Of a DNA stretch of 13,415 nucleotides, positions 1 through 6,553 are shown in pieces. The DNA is taken from assembly GCA_964595355.1 (NCBI GenBank), contig CAZQQD010000085.1, forward strand, positions 1-13,415. The letters are read 5' to 3'. The DNA comes from JAKAGZ01 sp964595355 (GTDB taxonomy: Bacteria; Bacteroidota; Ignavibacteria; Ignavibacteriales; Ignavibacteriaceae). The stretch's first letter is position 1. Each line of letters begins with the position of its first letter. The notes under the pieces were generated by a model. That model did not search any database. It was not told the origin of the DNA and was given only the letters and a program-made list of their open reading frames with translations. A program made the translations under genes and the position numbers.

Positions 1-51
1 GCGACCACCTGAACCCCATTCAGGTACGCTACCGGGCTGCGCCACGTTCCG
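1..51 (-). tRNA. tRNA-Pro (anticodon GGG), 3' part cut off by window edge
   Basis: Read on the minus strand, the first 51 bases give a tRNA 5' half. The acceptor strand is CGGAACG (45-51), followed by TG. The D arm is GCGC/GCGT with the loop AGCCCGGTA. The anticodon stem is CCTGA/TCAGG around the 7-base loop ATGGGGT. The anticodon falls at 15-17 and reads GGG, which decodes the proline codon CCC (and CCU by wobble). A five-base variable region TGGTC follows, and the T arm is lost beyond the edge. The D stem pairs with one G-U. The gene lies 17 bases downstream of the MerR-type gene on the same strand. No separate promoter is evident between them. Confidence 0.93.
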
Positions 52-68
52 AAAACTATACTTTTAAC

Positions 69-464
69 TTATAATTTCGAAACTAAAAGTTCTAAAATAC
101 TTTTAATTTCTTCAAGGTCCTTTTTTATGGATGGTCTGTCACGTTTTATTTCAGGGTAAAAGGACTTACTTTCTTCTTCAGTTGGTTCAGCTTCATTCTG
201 CTGCAATACATTATCAGATGAGTAATCTTCAAGAATTTTTCTGGCGCCTTCAATTGTGTATTTCCTTTCACGAAGCAACCCCTTTATGTGCATTATAAGC
301 TGAATATCTTTGTTTGTATAAATCCTGTTTCCAGCTCTGTTTTTCTGAGGCTTTAATTGGTCGAATTCAGTTTCCCAGTATCGAAGCACATACTGCTCAA
401 CACTGGTAATTTTGCTTACCTCACTGATTGAGTAGTAAAGCTTTTTAATAGATAGGTCTTTCAT
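69..464 (-). CDS. MerR-family transcriptional regulator, short form
   Basis: 131 residues starting at ATG. Residues about 10-75 form a MerR-type winged helix-turn-helix. The first helix-turn-helix is YYSISEVSKITSVEQYVLRY followed by WE (W30, E31). The wing is RAGNRIYT (43-50), and the following helices run through KGLLRERKYTIEGARKIL. The rest is a charged, low-complexity linker ending in a short helix that may form a coiled coil (about 113-130), as expected for a MerR-type dimer. There is no effector-binding domain and no cysteine cluster, so metal or redox sensing is not supported. Small MerR-like proteins of this type are common in Bacteroidota, and their targets are largely unknown. The gene is last in a minus-strand series after the HAD gene, with a 92-base gap that could hold its own promoter. 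The target is unknown. Confidence 0.85.
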   Translation of the reverse strand: MKDLSIKKLYYSISEVSKITSVEQYVLRYWETEFDQLKPQKNRAGNRIYTNKDIQLIMHIKGLLRERKYTIEGARKILEDYSSDNVLQQNEAEPTEEESKSFYPEIKRDRPSIKKDLEEIKSILELLVSKL

Positions 465-556
465 TGAAGCTCAAAATTATTTTAGGGAAAAATAACTAAT
501 TGGCTTTTTAATAGCAATATCCAGCAGCTTAAATAAAAAGAAACTTTAGTAGAGGC

Positions 557-1240
557 TTATAACTTATTTTCCTGCATTATGATATCAATAAGCTCGCTAA
601 TATCATTTAACTCGTAGTTAGCATTGTGTATTTCAGTATTAAAAGTATCCCCATACTTCGCAAATGCGGTCTTCATACCAATATTTTTGGCCCCTACTAT
701 GTCCCTTTCAGCCCAATCGCCAACCATTAAAGCTTCTTCAGGCTTTACCTCGAGCTTTTTCAATACAGCTAAAAAGGGTGCAGGTTTAGGCTTTCTCTCG
801 CCAGTATCCTCAAATGTAACTACAGCATCAACAATATGGTGGAAATTTAGATATGCAAGCCGAAGCCATGCTTCTTTAGCAGGTGCATCGGATAATATTC
901 CCATCAAGATACCGAGCTTAAGTAATTTATTTAGCGTAGAATACACGTGCGGATATGGAATAAGCGCTGCCTCTCTTGCCCTTCTGTAAGCAACAATTCC
1001 AGCCGATAAAATCTTATAATCGACTTTATTATTAACTCGTTGAAGAAACAAATCAAATACCTGTTGATATTCAATCCCCTTCTCTTTGTATATTTCATCG
1101 ATCACTTTACTGGCCTCTTCCCTGGTAACAGAAAGCCCTGCATCAATCATTGCTGGAATAGCTTCCTCAATTGAACGGCGCTTCATTTTCATAAAGTCCA
1201 TCAATGTATTATCAAGGTCAAATACTACTGCTTTGATCAA
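557..1240 (-). CDS. HAD-superfamily hydrolase (subfamily IA phosphatase-like)
   Basis: 227 residues with the four HAD motifs. Motif I is FDLDNT (nucleophile D8, acid D10), motif II is the S117 of LSDAP, motif III is the lysine around 150-152 in ERKPKPAPF, and motif IV is GDWAERD (174-180). A helical cap between motifs I and II (about 15-95) fits subfamily IA, which hydrolyses small phosphorylated metabolites. The sequence does not reveal the substrate; phosphoglycolate phosphatase or a nucleotide phosphatase would be guesses. The start is TTG: the codon at 1238-1240 is the first one that keeps motif I intact, and an AAGGAAA Shine-Dalgarno-like stretch lies a few bases upstream. It follows aroQ by 22 bases, so it is probably cotranscribed with it. 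Confidence 0.88.
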   Translation of the reverse strand: MIKAVVFDLDNTLMDFMKMKRRSIEEAIPAMIDAGLSVTREEASKVIDEIYKEKGIEYQQVFDLFLQRVNNKVDYKILSAGIVAYRRAREAALIPYPHVYSTLNKLLKLGILMGILSDAPAKEAWLRLAYLNFHHIVDAVVTFEDTGERKPKPAPFLAVLKKLEVKPEEALMVGDWAERDIVGAKNIGMKTAFAKYGDTFNTEIHNANYELNDISELIDIIMQENKL

Positions 1241-1262
1241 GTTTATTTCCTTTTTCTAAGGT

Positions 1263-1691
1263 TCATTTATTAATTAATTTCTGAAGAAGGAATACTCCTG
1301 CGAAATAACTATATTCTTTAAATCCCGAAACGTAACCATTGCAGACTGATGCAGTTATCAACTTTTGTCTGAACTCTTCTCTTCTTGCAAGATGAGAAAG
1401 ATGTACTTCAATTTTAGGAATGCTACATTCTTCTAATGCATCACGAATTGCAACAGAAGTGTGTGCAAACCCTCCAGGATTAATAATTAGTCCATCAAAA
1501 TCATTATTTGCTCCCTGAATTTTATTTATCAGCTCTCCTTCTGTATTCGATTGAAAAAAAGAAAACGAATCGCTATTAAATTCCTGTGATAATAACTTTT
1601 CAATCTTTTCAAGTGAAAGGTTACCGTATATTTTAGTATCCCGTTTCCCGAGCATATTCAAATTAGGTCCGTTCAGAATTAATATCCTCAT
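1263..1691 (-). CDS. aroQ: 3-dehydroquinate dehydratase, type II
   Basis: 142 residues, the usual length of the dodecameric type II enzyme that converts 3-dehydroquinate to 3-dehydroshikimate in the shikimate pathway in the cytosol. Visible family motifs are NGPNLNMLGKR (7-17) with the flexible-lid Arg17 and catalytic Tyr22 in IYG, IINPGGFAHTS (69-79) with Asn71 and His77, and EVHLSHLARREEFR (95-108) with catalytic His97 and Arg104. The region after this (SVCNGYVSGFKEYSYFAGV) is the usual C-terminal glycine-containing segment. The start codon overlaps the stop of the 91-residue gene upstream as ATGA, which indicates translational coupling. Unlike the type I enzyme, this family does not form a Schiff base. 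No other shikimate gene lies in the window. Confidence 0.96.
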   Translation of the reverse strand: MRILILNGPNLNMLGKRDTKIYGNLSLEKIEKLLSQEFNSDSFSFFQSNTEGELINKIQGANNDFDGLIINPGGFAHTSVAIRDALEECSIPKIEVHLSHLARREEFRQKLITASVCNGYVSGFKEYSYFAGVFLLQKLINK

Positions 1692-1963
1692 TGCATTTCC
1701 GTAGACATTTCGTCAATGATTTCTCTCATACGTGGCGTTAAGTATATCTCGTCAATGCCTAATTCTTTTAGTGCCACACTAAGAATCATAACTTTTCTTT
1801 GCAGGTTTGCCATTTTATTAATTACAATAACTTTATTCTCTTTAAGCAAACAATAGCCGCCTTTAAAGTCCCCCTTTTCAAACCTTACTTCAGCTCCCAG
1901 CTGTGCAGCAAGTGCCTTTAAATCAAGTATTATCTCTTCAAATTCTTTTTCTTTAATTTTCAT
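1688..1963 (-). CDS. Conserved-looking hypothetical protein, 91 residues
   Basis: A small soluble protein that I do not recognise by name. It has a charged N-terminal helix (about 1-21), a mixed section GAEVRFEKGDFKGGYCLL with a possible beta hairpin, a hydrophobic strand NKVIVIN (43-49), a helix QRKVMILSVALKEL (55-68), and a polar C-terminal helix ending TPRMREIIDEMSTEMQ. There is no signal peptide, membrane segment, metal motif or helix-turn-helix. The pattern suggests a compact alpha/beta fold. The gene is locked between neighbours: its ATG shares an A with the stop of the membrane-protein gene upstream (TAATG at 1961-1965), and its own stop overlaps the aroQ start (ATGA at 1688-1691). The tight coupling argues it is expressed and perhaps works with a neighbour. 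Its function is unknown. Confidence 0.8.
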   Translation of the reverse strand: MKIKEKEFEEIILDLKALAAQLGAEVRFEKGDFKGGYCLLKENKVIVINKMANLQRKVMILSVALKELGIDEIYLTPRMREIIDEMSTEMQ

Positions 1964-2490
1964 TACTTTTTTTTGCTTATTTTTAACGGCTGGAACAAAA
2001 AGAAAAAGACTATAGCTCCAAAACAGAAAATTTCAATTACTGGGAAACTGCTGAATATTTTAAATCTTTGTATTACAAGATCAAGGACATCTTTCGGATT
2101 AAAATTTATTGTATTTAATAATACAATCATTTTATAGTCGATAGTGGATAAATATATCTCAAAAGGTAATGTCAGTAGTATTATAATCGATATTATAAAA
2201 AGCCAACCATTTTCTTTAAGTGATATTTTTGAAGTTATTATAAAAAGAATATATGATATGATAAAAATGTAATACAAAATAAGAGTTGATATAACTGCAG
2301 GTTGAAATGATTTAAGTATGCCTGCTAGATTCTGGTCGTTAACGTAGTTTCTTAAAGTAAAATCTGTACCTTCAAAAACCTGATAAGAAATTATTAGCCG
2401 GGTAAAGTAACTTCCAAGCCACAATGCACCGGACAAGACAACAAAAAACAAAAGAATTTTTGGAAGGGTTTTTAGATTTTTCATAAACAT
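1963..2490 (-). CDS. Hypothetical integral membrane protein, four helices
   Basis: 175 residues, very hydrophobic, with likely membrane helices at about 10-30, 64-87, 95-115 and 148-168, and a basic C-terminal tail (KISKKK). The first long loop (about 31-62) is polar and may face the periplasm. No family motif is recognised and no catalytic residues are apparent. The start is either the ATG at 2490 or the one two codons later at 2484. Neither has a clear Shine-Dalgarno sequence, which is common in this window. It is the first gene of the coupled unit leading to aroQ, and its stop codon overlaps the start of the 91-residue gene by one base. It diverges from the Ppx/GppA gene across only 32 bases, so the two probably share a promoter region. 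Confidence 0.75.
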   Translation of the reverse strand: MFMKNLKTLPKILLFFVVLSGALWLGSYFTRLIISYQVFEGTDFTLRNYVNDQNLAGILKSFQPAVISTLILYYIFIISYILFIITSKISLKENGWLFIISIIILLTLPFEIYLSTIDYKMIVLLNTINFNPKDVLDLVIQRFKIFSSFPVIEIFCFGAIVFFFLFQPLKISKKK

Positions 2491-2499
2491 TTATATTTG
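2470..2499 (+). promoter_or_regulatory. Candidate Bacteroidetes-type promoter for the Ppx/GppA gene
   Basis: TATATTTG at 2492-2499 is an exact match to the Bacteroidetes -7 consensus TAnnTTTG and ends 23 bases before the ATG at 2523. Eighteen bases upstream lies TTTT (2470-2473), a poor version of the -33 TTTG element that sits inside the first codons of the divergent membrane-protein gene. The region is so AT-rich that a chance match is quite possible. Confidence 0.3.
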
Positions 2500-2522
2500 C
2501 TTAAATAAAATAAAAAAAAATA

Positions 2523-3443
2523 ATGATTGTTGCCTCAATTGATATCGGTACAAATAGCGTCCTTATGCTTATTGCTGAAATAAGCAGAGATAATAATTTA
2601 AAGACCATTCTAAATGAATATAGAATTCCGCGAATAGGTAAGGAACTTTCACCGGGAAATTCTATTAAGCCTGATAAAATCAAGGAGTTACTTAATATAC
2701 TAAAGGAATATAAAAGTATAATAGTAAAAAATAATTGTGAAAAAGTCTTAGTAAACGCTACAAATGCATTTAGAATCGCTGCAAACTATAAGGAAATTGC
2801 TGAAAATATCCGGGAGCATTTAGGATGGAATGTAAATGTGGTTTCGGGAGAAGAAGAGGCTCTCTTTTCTTACCTTGGGGCTACTTCAGATATCAATAAT
2901 AAAAACGATATTTTAGTTATAGATATTGGAGGCGGAAGCACGGAACTCATTTTGGGAAATAAAAATACAGTTAAATATAAGAAAAGTTTTCATACTGGAG
3001 TCGTCAGTAGTACCGAAAAATTCTTAAAAAATGATCCCCCTACAGCTAACGAATTACAGGAATTAGACGATTATCTATCAGAACTTTTTAAAGAACTTGT
3101 CGAATCAAAATATGCTCCCAGTTTAACTATTGCCCTGGCCGGAACACCAACAACACTTTCCTGCATGAGTCTTGAAATCGAAAAATATGACGAAAGTTTA
3201 ATCGAAGGACACATTTTAAAATACGACGAAATATTTAGGATTAAAGAAAAAATCAAAGATCTCCCAAGTCACGAAATTTTAAGAAATTATATGGCAATGG
3301 TTAAAGGACGTGAAGATTTAATTTTAGCAGGAAGTATTATTTTATTAAAAATTATGGAATTAACCAATTCATCCTATGTTAGAGTTTCTACGAAAGGAAT
3401 CAGATATGGAGCAATTATTAAAGAAATTCTGAGAATAACTTAA
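2523..3443 (+). CDS. Ppx/GppA-family exopolyphosphatase / pppGpp phosphohydrolase
   Basis: 306 residues with the ASKHA (sugar kinase/actin-like) fold motifs of Ppx/GppA enzymes: phosphate-1 loop DIGTNS (7-12), VNATNAFR (77-84), the catalytic glutamate region SGEEEALFSYLG (108-119), phosphate-2 loop DIGGGSTEL (134-142), the adenosine-like motif AGTPTT (206-211), and GRED (262-265) near KGIRYG (291-296). The family removes terminal phosphates from polyphosphate and/or the 5'-phosphate from pppGpp. Sequence alone does not say which is preferred. It is the short two-domain form and lacks the C-terminal HD-like domain of the roughly 500-residue E. coli enzymes. It stands alone on the plus strand, divergent from the aroQ unit and convergent with the Yip1-like gene. 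No Shine-Dalgarno is visible: an A9 run precedes the ATG. Confidence 0.93.
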   Translation: MIVASIDIGTNSVLMLIAEISRDNNLKTILNEYRIPRIGKELSPGNSIKPDKIKELLNILKEYKSIIVKNNCEKVLVNATNAFRIAANYKEIAENIREHLGWNVNVVSGEEEALFSYLGATSDINNKNDILVIDIGGGSTELILGNKNTVKYKKSFHTGVVSSTEKFLKNDPPTANELQELDDYLSELFKELVESKYAPSLTIALAGTPTTLSCMSLEIEKYDESLIEGHILKYDEIFRIKEKIKDLPSHEILRNYMAMVKGREDLILAGSIILLKIMELTNSSYVRVSTKGIRYGAIIKEILRIT

Positions 3444-3498
3444 TTTAATTTATAGTAATAAATATATTGCCAGTAATTCCCAGGAAAATATTCTTACA

Positions 3499-4197
3499 TC
3501 ATGTCATTGCAATAAGATAAAGCCCACCGAAAATTAAAGCATTAAATATTAATCCAGTAATAAAACCAAAAATCTTGCTCCGCGTCTGGCTATATAATGC
3601 TACCACTCCAAGAAATACACTCCAAATAATGATTAGTAACTCAAATCCTGAAAGGATGTAAGCTAAAGTCGGTTTTAGCAAAAAGGGTGATGGATTTGTA
3701 GAAAAAGCATTTCCACCAAAAACTGCAATTTCTATTGGAAAAATTATGCATAGTGCTAGTGAGTGTGGAATTAAAGAATACACTAAAACAGCTAAATTAT
3801 CCTTTAATCTGGTCTTAGCTTTTGTCGGATCTGTAATTACTTTAATAAATAAGGAGTATATCAACAGGGCTGCAACGAGAAAGATAAGAACAAGAATTAA
3901 ATTCGGGAAAAAATTAAAATTAGTGAATTTACTTTTTAGAACAAGCATTGATAGAAAAGCACTATCCATCGTTAATTTAATTACAGCAAAAAGAATTATA
4001 GATATTACAAAATTTTTATGCTCAGATTGAATAATTGTCCTGAAGGCATTAGCAGGATTTTCAACTAGTCTCCCTATTTCACTCCAGAGATCAATATTTA
4101 CTATTTTATCACGAAGGATAAAATTGCATTTTTTGCAAATGCTTACATAAAATGGATTTTCTGCTCCACAACTTTTACATATTTGAATATTTTTCAT
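3499..4197 (-). CDS. Zinc-ribbon plus Yip1-like multi-pass membrane protein
   Basis: 232 residues. The N-terminus holds a four-cysteine zinc ribbon, CKSC (7-10) and CKKC (21-24). After a linker containing LWSEIGRLVENPANAFRTII (38-56), which resembles the segment preceding Yip1 domains, come about five membrane helices at roughly 63-83, 98-120, 136-160, 178-202 and 208-230. This layout fits bacterial YIP1-domain proteins, whose function is not established. The Yip1 assignment rests on the overall pattern and not on a diagnostic motif. It follows the DUF5683 gene by nine bases, so it is likely the last gene of the parAB transcript. It ends 55 bases from the convergent Ppx/GppA gene, and no strong hairpin lies between them. 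Confidence 0.72.
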   Translation of the reverse strand: MKNIQICKSCGAENPFYVSICKKCNFILRDKIVNIDLWSEIGRLVENPANAFRTIIQSEHKNFVISIILFAVIKLTMDSAFLSMLVLKSKFTNFNFFPNLILVLIFLVAALLIYSLFIKVITDPTKAKTRLKDNLAVLVYSLIPHSLALCIIFPIEIAVFGGNAFSTNPSPFLLKPTLAYILSGFELLIIIWSVFLGVVALYSQTRSKIFGFITGLIFNALIFGGLYLIAMT

Positions 4198-4206
4198 ACT
4201 ACAATA

Positions 4207-4761
4207 TTAAAATTTAATTTTAATATTCAACATATTTTGTCCGGTTTGGGAATTCTCGTCCACGCTAAAATCAAATAATTGAGCATCCACATAAGCATCT
4301 ACCAAATTCAGAAAATAGGCCAAACCGATATAAATACTTACAAGGTCTCTTTGATCTCTATAGGCATCTCTTAGTTGTCTATAGGCAGGGCCATATGTAG
4401 GATCATTAATATTTTGAAGATACAGATTTTTAGCGTCATTATATTGTTTATTGTTCCATATCCATATTGCTGCAAGTCCCCCGAAAATTCCCCATATTAT
4501 TGGAGCTTTAATGTAAGACTCATTATAGATTTGTCCCCATCCCGGTATAATTGCGCTTCTCAAAACAGCCCCCCACGGTGATTTCTGCATTACAAAAACT
4601 GTCTCGGCTCGTCCGCTATTATTAGTTTTTGTTGTATCTTCTTGTGCAATGCATAATGACCGCAAAAGAAGGACAACTATAAAAACTTTAGTTATATGAT
4701 TTATCAATAATTTCAAAAAGTTCAAATAGTCTTTCGAGTTCATCATTAGAATAATATTCAA
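4207..4761 (-). CDS. DUF5683-family membrane/envelope protein
   Basis: 184 residues from the ATG at 4761. A hydrophobic segment (about 20-38, VFIVVLLLRSLCIA) looks like a signal peptide or anchor. The DUF5683 region follows: SPWGAVLRSAIIPGWGQIYN (61-80), a membrane helix (about 86-102), NNKQY, an RDQRDL helix, and IGLAYFLNLVDAYVDAQLFDF near 145-165. The family is uncharacterised. In Bacteroidota it commonly sits just after parB, as here. The start is uncertain. ATG 4761 overlaps parB by 74 bases; internal ATGs lie at 4746 and 4743; a TTG at 4707 would give a more normal signal peptide and a 20-base overlap. The cysteine near the predicted cleavage site lacks a proper lipobox, so a lipoprotein is not supported. 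Confidence 0.82.
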   Translation of the reverse strand: MNIILMMNSKDYLNFLKLLINHITKVFIVVLLLRSLCIAQEDTTKTNNSGRAETVFVMQKSPWGAVLRSAIIPGWGQIYNESYIKAPIIWGIFGGLAAIWIWNNKQYNDAKNLYLQNINDPTYGPAYRQLRDAYRDQRDLVSIYIGLAYFLNLVDAYVDAQLFDFSVDENSQTGQNMLNIKIKF

Positions 4762-5635
4762 TAACTATTTCACCTGATCCATCCTGTCTTTGTTTACAGC
4801 TAACCTTTGTTCCGAAAATTTTGCGAAGCTTATCTTCAATATCCTTAATACTCGTAATATGAGTTTTTGTTTTTGGAGTAAATGAAACCGATCTTTTTTG
4901 AGCAACTGGTTTTGAAAGTAACTTTTTAACCAACTGCTCTACCTTTCTAACCGTTAAATTGTTTCCTTTTATTTTACGAAGGACTTCCAGTTGAAGAGAA
5001 GAACTAGGAAGATTAATTATTGCTCTGGCGTGACCTGAAGTAATCTCATCTTTTATTAAACTAATCTGTACCTCTTTTGGTAGTTTTAACAACCTGATTG
5101 AGTTCGCAATGGTTGAACGATCCTTCCCTACTTTATCCGCGATTTCTTCTTGTGTTAAGTAGCATTCCTCCATAAGTCGTTTATAGGCCAGACCTATTTC
5201 TATAGGATTCAGTTTTTCACGTTGAATATTTTCGATTAATGCAAGCGCAAGCATTGCTTCGTTACTATCAACTTTTATAATGTAAGCCGGAATATCACGG
5301 TATCCAATATCTTTGCAAGCTCTTAAACGACGTTCACCGGATATTAACTCATATTTATTATCTCCTGTCCTTCTTACAGTAATAGGCTGAATCAGCCCAT
5401 TTGACAATATAGATTTTTTAAGTTCATCCTGTGCATCTGGTTCAATGTTTGTCCTTGGCTGAAAAGGATTGGAAGATATCATATTGACAGGAATCTTAGC
5501 GAGAACGTCAATACTATCGCCATCATCTTTCTTAAGGCTAGTGTAATCTTCCGATACTTCAGAAGCGTTTTTAATTCCGCGTGGATTTATCAACGCATCG
5601 AGCCCCCTACCTAACCCTGTTTTAATTTTACTCAT
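4688..5635 (-). CDS. parB: ParB/Spo0J chromosome-partitioning protein
   Basis: 315 residues, a normal length. The N-terminus has the GLGRGLDALI segment (7-16) that contacts ParA in this family. The ParB/Srx CTPase domain holds NPFQPR (56-61), GERRLRA (100-106) and ENIQRE (135-140). A helix-turn-helix (about 160-183, TQEEIADKVGKDRSTIANSI) reads parS DNA, and the C-terminal dimerisation domain lies at about 263-312. The protein loads onto parS, spreads as a CTP-dependent clamp, and stimulates ParA in origin segregation. Its start overlaps the parA stop by eight bases, the classic parAB arrangement. I found no convincing parS site in this window, so the centromere presumably lies nearby outside it. 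Confidence 0.96.
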   Translation of the reverse strand: MSKIKTGLGRGLDALINPRGIKNASEVSEDYTSLKKDDGDSIDVLAKIPVNMISSNPFQPRTNIEPDAQDELKKSILSNGLIQPITVRRTGDNKYELISGERRLRACKDIGYRDIPAYIIKVDSNEAMLALALIENIQREKLNPIEIGLAYKRLMEECYLTQEEIADKVGKDRSTIANSIRLLKLPKEVQISLIKDEITSGHARAIINLPSSSLQLEVLRKIKGNNLTVRKVEQLVKKLLSKPVAQKRSVSFTPKTKTHITSIKDIEDKLRKIFGTKVSCKQRQDGSGEIVIEYYSNDELERLFELFEIIDKSYN

Positions 5636-6413
5636 TTTTGTTTTTACTTCTGCCGTTTGAATTTCTTTTCAATAATTCCGAAGCCAATTCAATATAATTT
5701 TTAGCTCCTGTTGAAATTGCATCATACAAAATAACCGGTTTACCAAAACTGGGTGCTTCGGATATCCTAACATTACGGTGTATAATTGTATCAAACACTT
5801 TGTCACCAAAATATTTCCTTACTTCTTCAGCCACCTGCTGGGATAACCGTAATCTTACATCAAACATTGTTAGCACAACTCCTTCAATAGTCAGATTTTT
5901 ATTGTAATGTTGTTTTACAATATTTATAGTATTAAGTAATTGTCCTAATCCCTCAAGAGCAAAATATTCACACTGAACAGGAATAATAACTGAATCTGAG
6001 CCAGATAATGAATTAAGAGTAAGTAATCCAAGTGAAGGAGGGCAATCTATTAATATATACTCATAGCTATCACGAATATTTGCTATTGCATTTTTAAATA
6101 ACATCTCACGATCGTCCATATCAACCATTTCTATCTCTGCTCCTACAAGATTGATATTTGAAGGCAGCAAATCCAGGTAAGGCATATAAGTTTCAACAAT
6201 TACTTCATCAATTTTAAGTGAACCGATGAGTACTTCATAAACAGAAGGTGTATGATTATGAATACTGAGACCGGAAGAAGAATTTGCTTGAGGATCAATA
6301 TCTATCAGTAATGTTTTCTTTTCGGCAGCCGCCAGAGACGATGCAAGATTAATGGCAGTAGTTGTTTTACCAACCCCACCCTTTTGATTTGCAACTGAGA
6401 TAACTTTCGCCAT
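5628..6413 (-). CDS. parA: ParA/Soj chromosome-partitioning ATPase
   Basis: 261 residues, the short Soj-type ParA without an N-terminal helix-turn-helix, so autorepression by its own DNA-binding domain is not expected. Deviant Walker A is KGGVGKTT (11-18) with the signature Lys11. Switch I contains DIDPQAN (38-44), Walker B is in ILIDCPPSLG (about 120-129), and the basic patch HRNVRISEAPSFGKP near the C-terminus is typical of nonspecific DNA binding by ParA dimers. ATP-bound dimers coat the nucleoid and ParB releases them, which drives origin movement. The start ATG at 6411-6413 is preceded by AAGGG. It is the first gene of the parA-parB-DUF5683-Yip1-like unit, with a 140-base gap upstream. 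Confidence 0.96.
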   Translation of the reverse strand: MAKVISVANQKGGVGKTTTAINLASSLAAAEKKTLLIDIDPQANSSSGLSIHNHTPSVYEVLIGSLKIDEVIVETYMPYLDLLPSNINLVGAEIEMVDMDDREMLFKNAIANIRDSYEYILIDCPPSLGLLTLNSLSGSDSVIIPVQCEYFALEGLGQLLNTINIVKQHYNKNLTIEGVVLTMFDVRLRLSQQVAEEVRKYFGDKVFDTIIHRNVRISEAPSFGKPVILYDAISTGAKNYIELASELLKRNSNGRSKNKNE

Positions 6414-6446
6414 TAAACCCTTAATTATATTGTCTTATGAAATATA

Positions 6447-6517
6447 GTTGAATTGATAAAATTAAATTTAAGGTATATAACTCTGTTAAGCAAAAATATA
6501 TACATTCACAATTCAAC
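6447..6517. repeat. 9-bp perfect inverted repeat upstream of parA
   Basis: GTTGAATTG at 6447-6455 is the exact reverse complement of CAATTCAAC at 6509-6517, with 53 bases between. The right arm overlaps the spacer and one base of the -33 element of the candidate parA promoter; the left arm lies in the predicted leader. This could be a looping operator, or chance in AT-rich DNA. Confidence 0.35.
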
Positions 6518-6520
6518 AAT
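6491..6520 (-). promoter_or_regulatory. Candidate promoter for parA-parB unit
   Basis: On the minus strand, TATTTTTG (6491-6498) matches the Bacteroidetes -7 element TAnnTTTG exactly. ATTG (6517-6520), 18 bases upstream, resembles the -33 element TTTG. A start about seven bases downstream would give a leader near 70 bases. It lies in the only sizeable gap upstream of parA. The PASTA gene has a candidate with the same geometry. Confidence 0.38.
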
Positions 6521-6553
6521 CTTATTTGCTGTATCGTATTTACAGAGAATGAG

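Noticed and set aside
1..464. Genomic-island boundary at the tRNA-Pro
   Set aside because: Only part of the tRNA is in the window, with no integrase, no repeated tRNA end and no change in base composition beside it.
465..556. Promoter for the MerR-type gene (ATTG-N20-TATTTTTC)
   Set aside because: The spacing is longer and the final G of the -7 element is missing, so support is too weak to list as a feature.
3444..3498. Terminator between the convergent Ppx/GppA and Yip1-like genes
   Set aside because: Only short interrupted AT pairings (AATAT/ATATT with a weak CC/GG) can be drawn, and no T-run follows a GC-containing stem.
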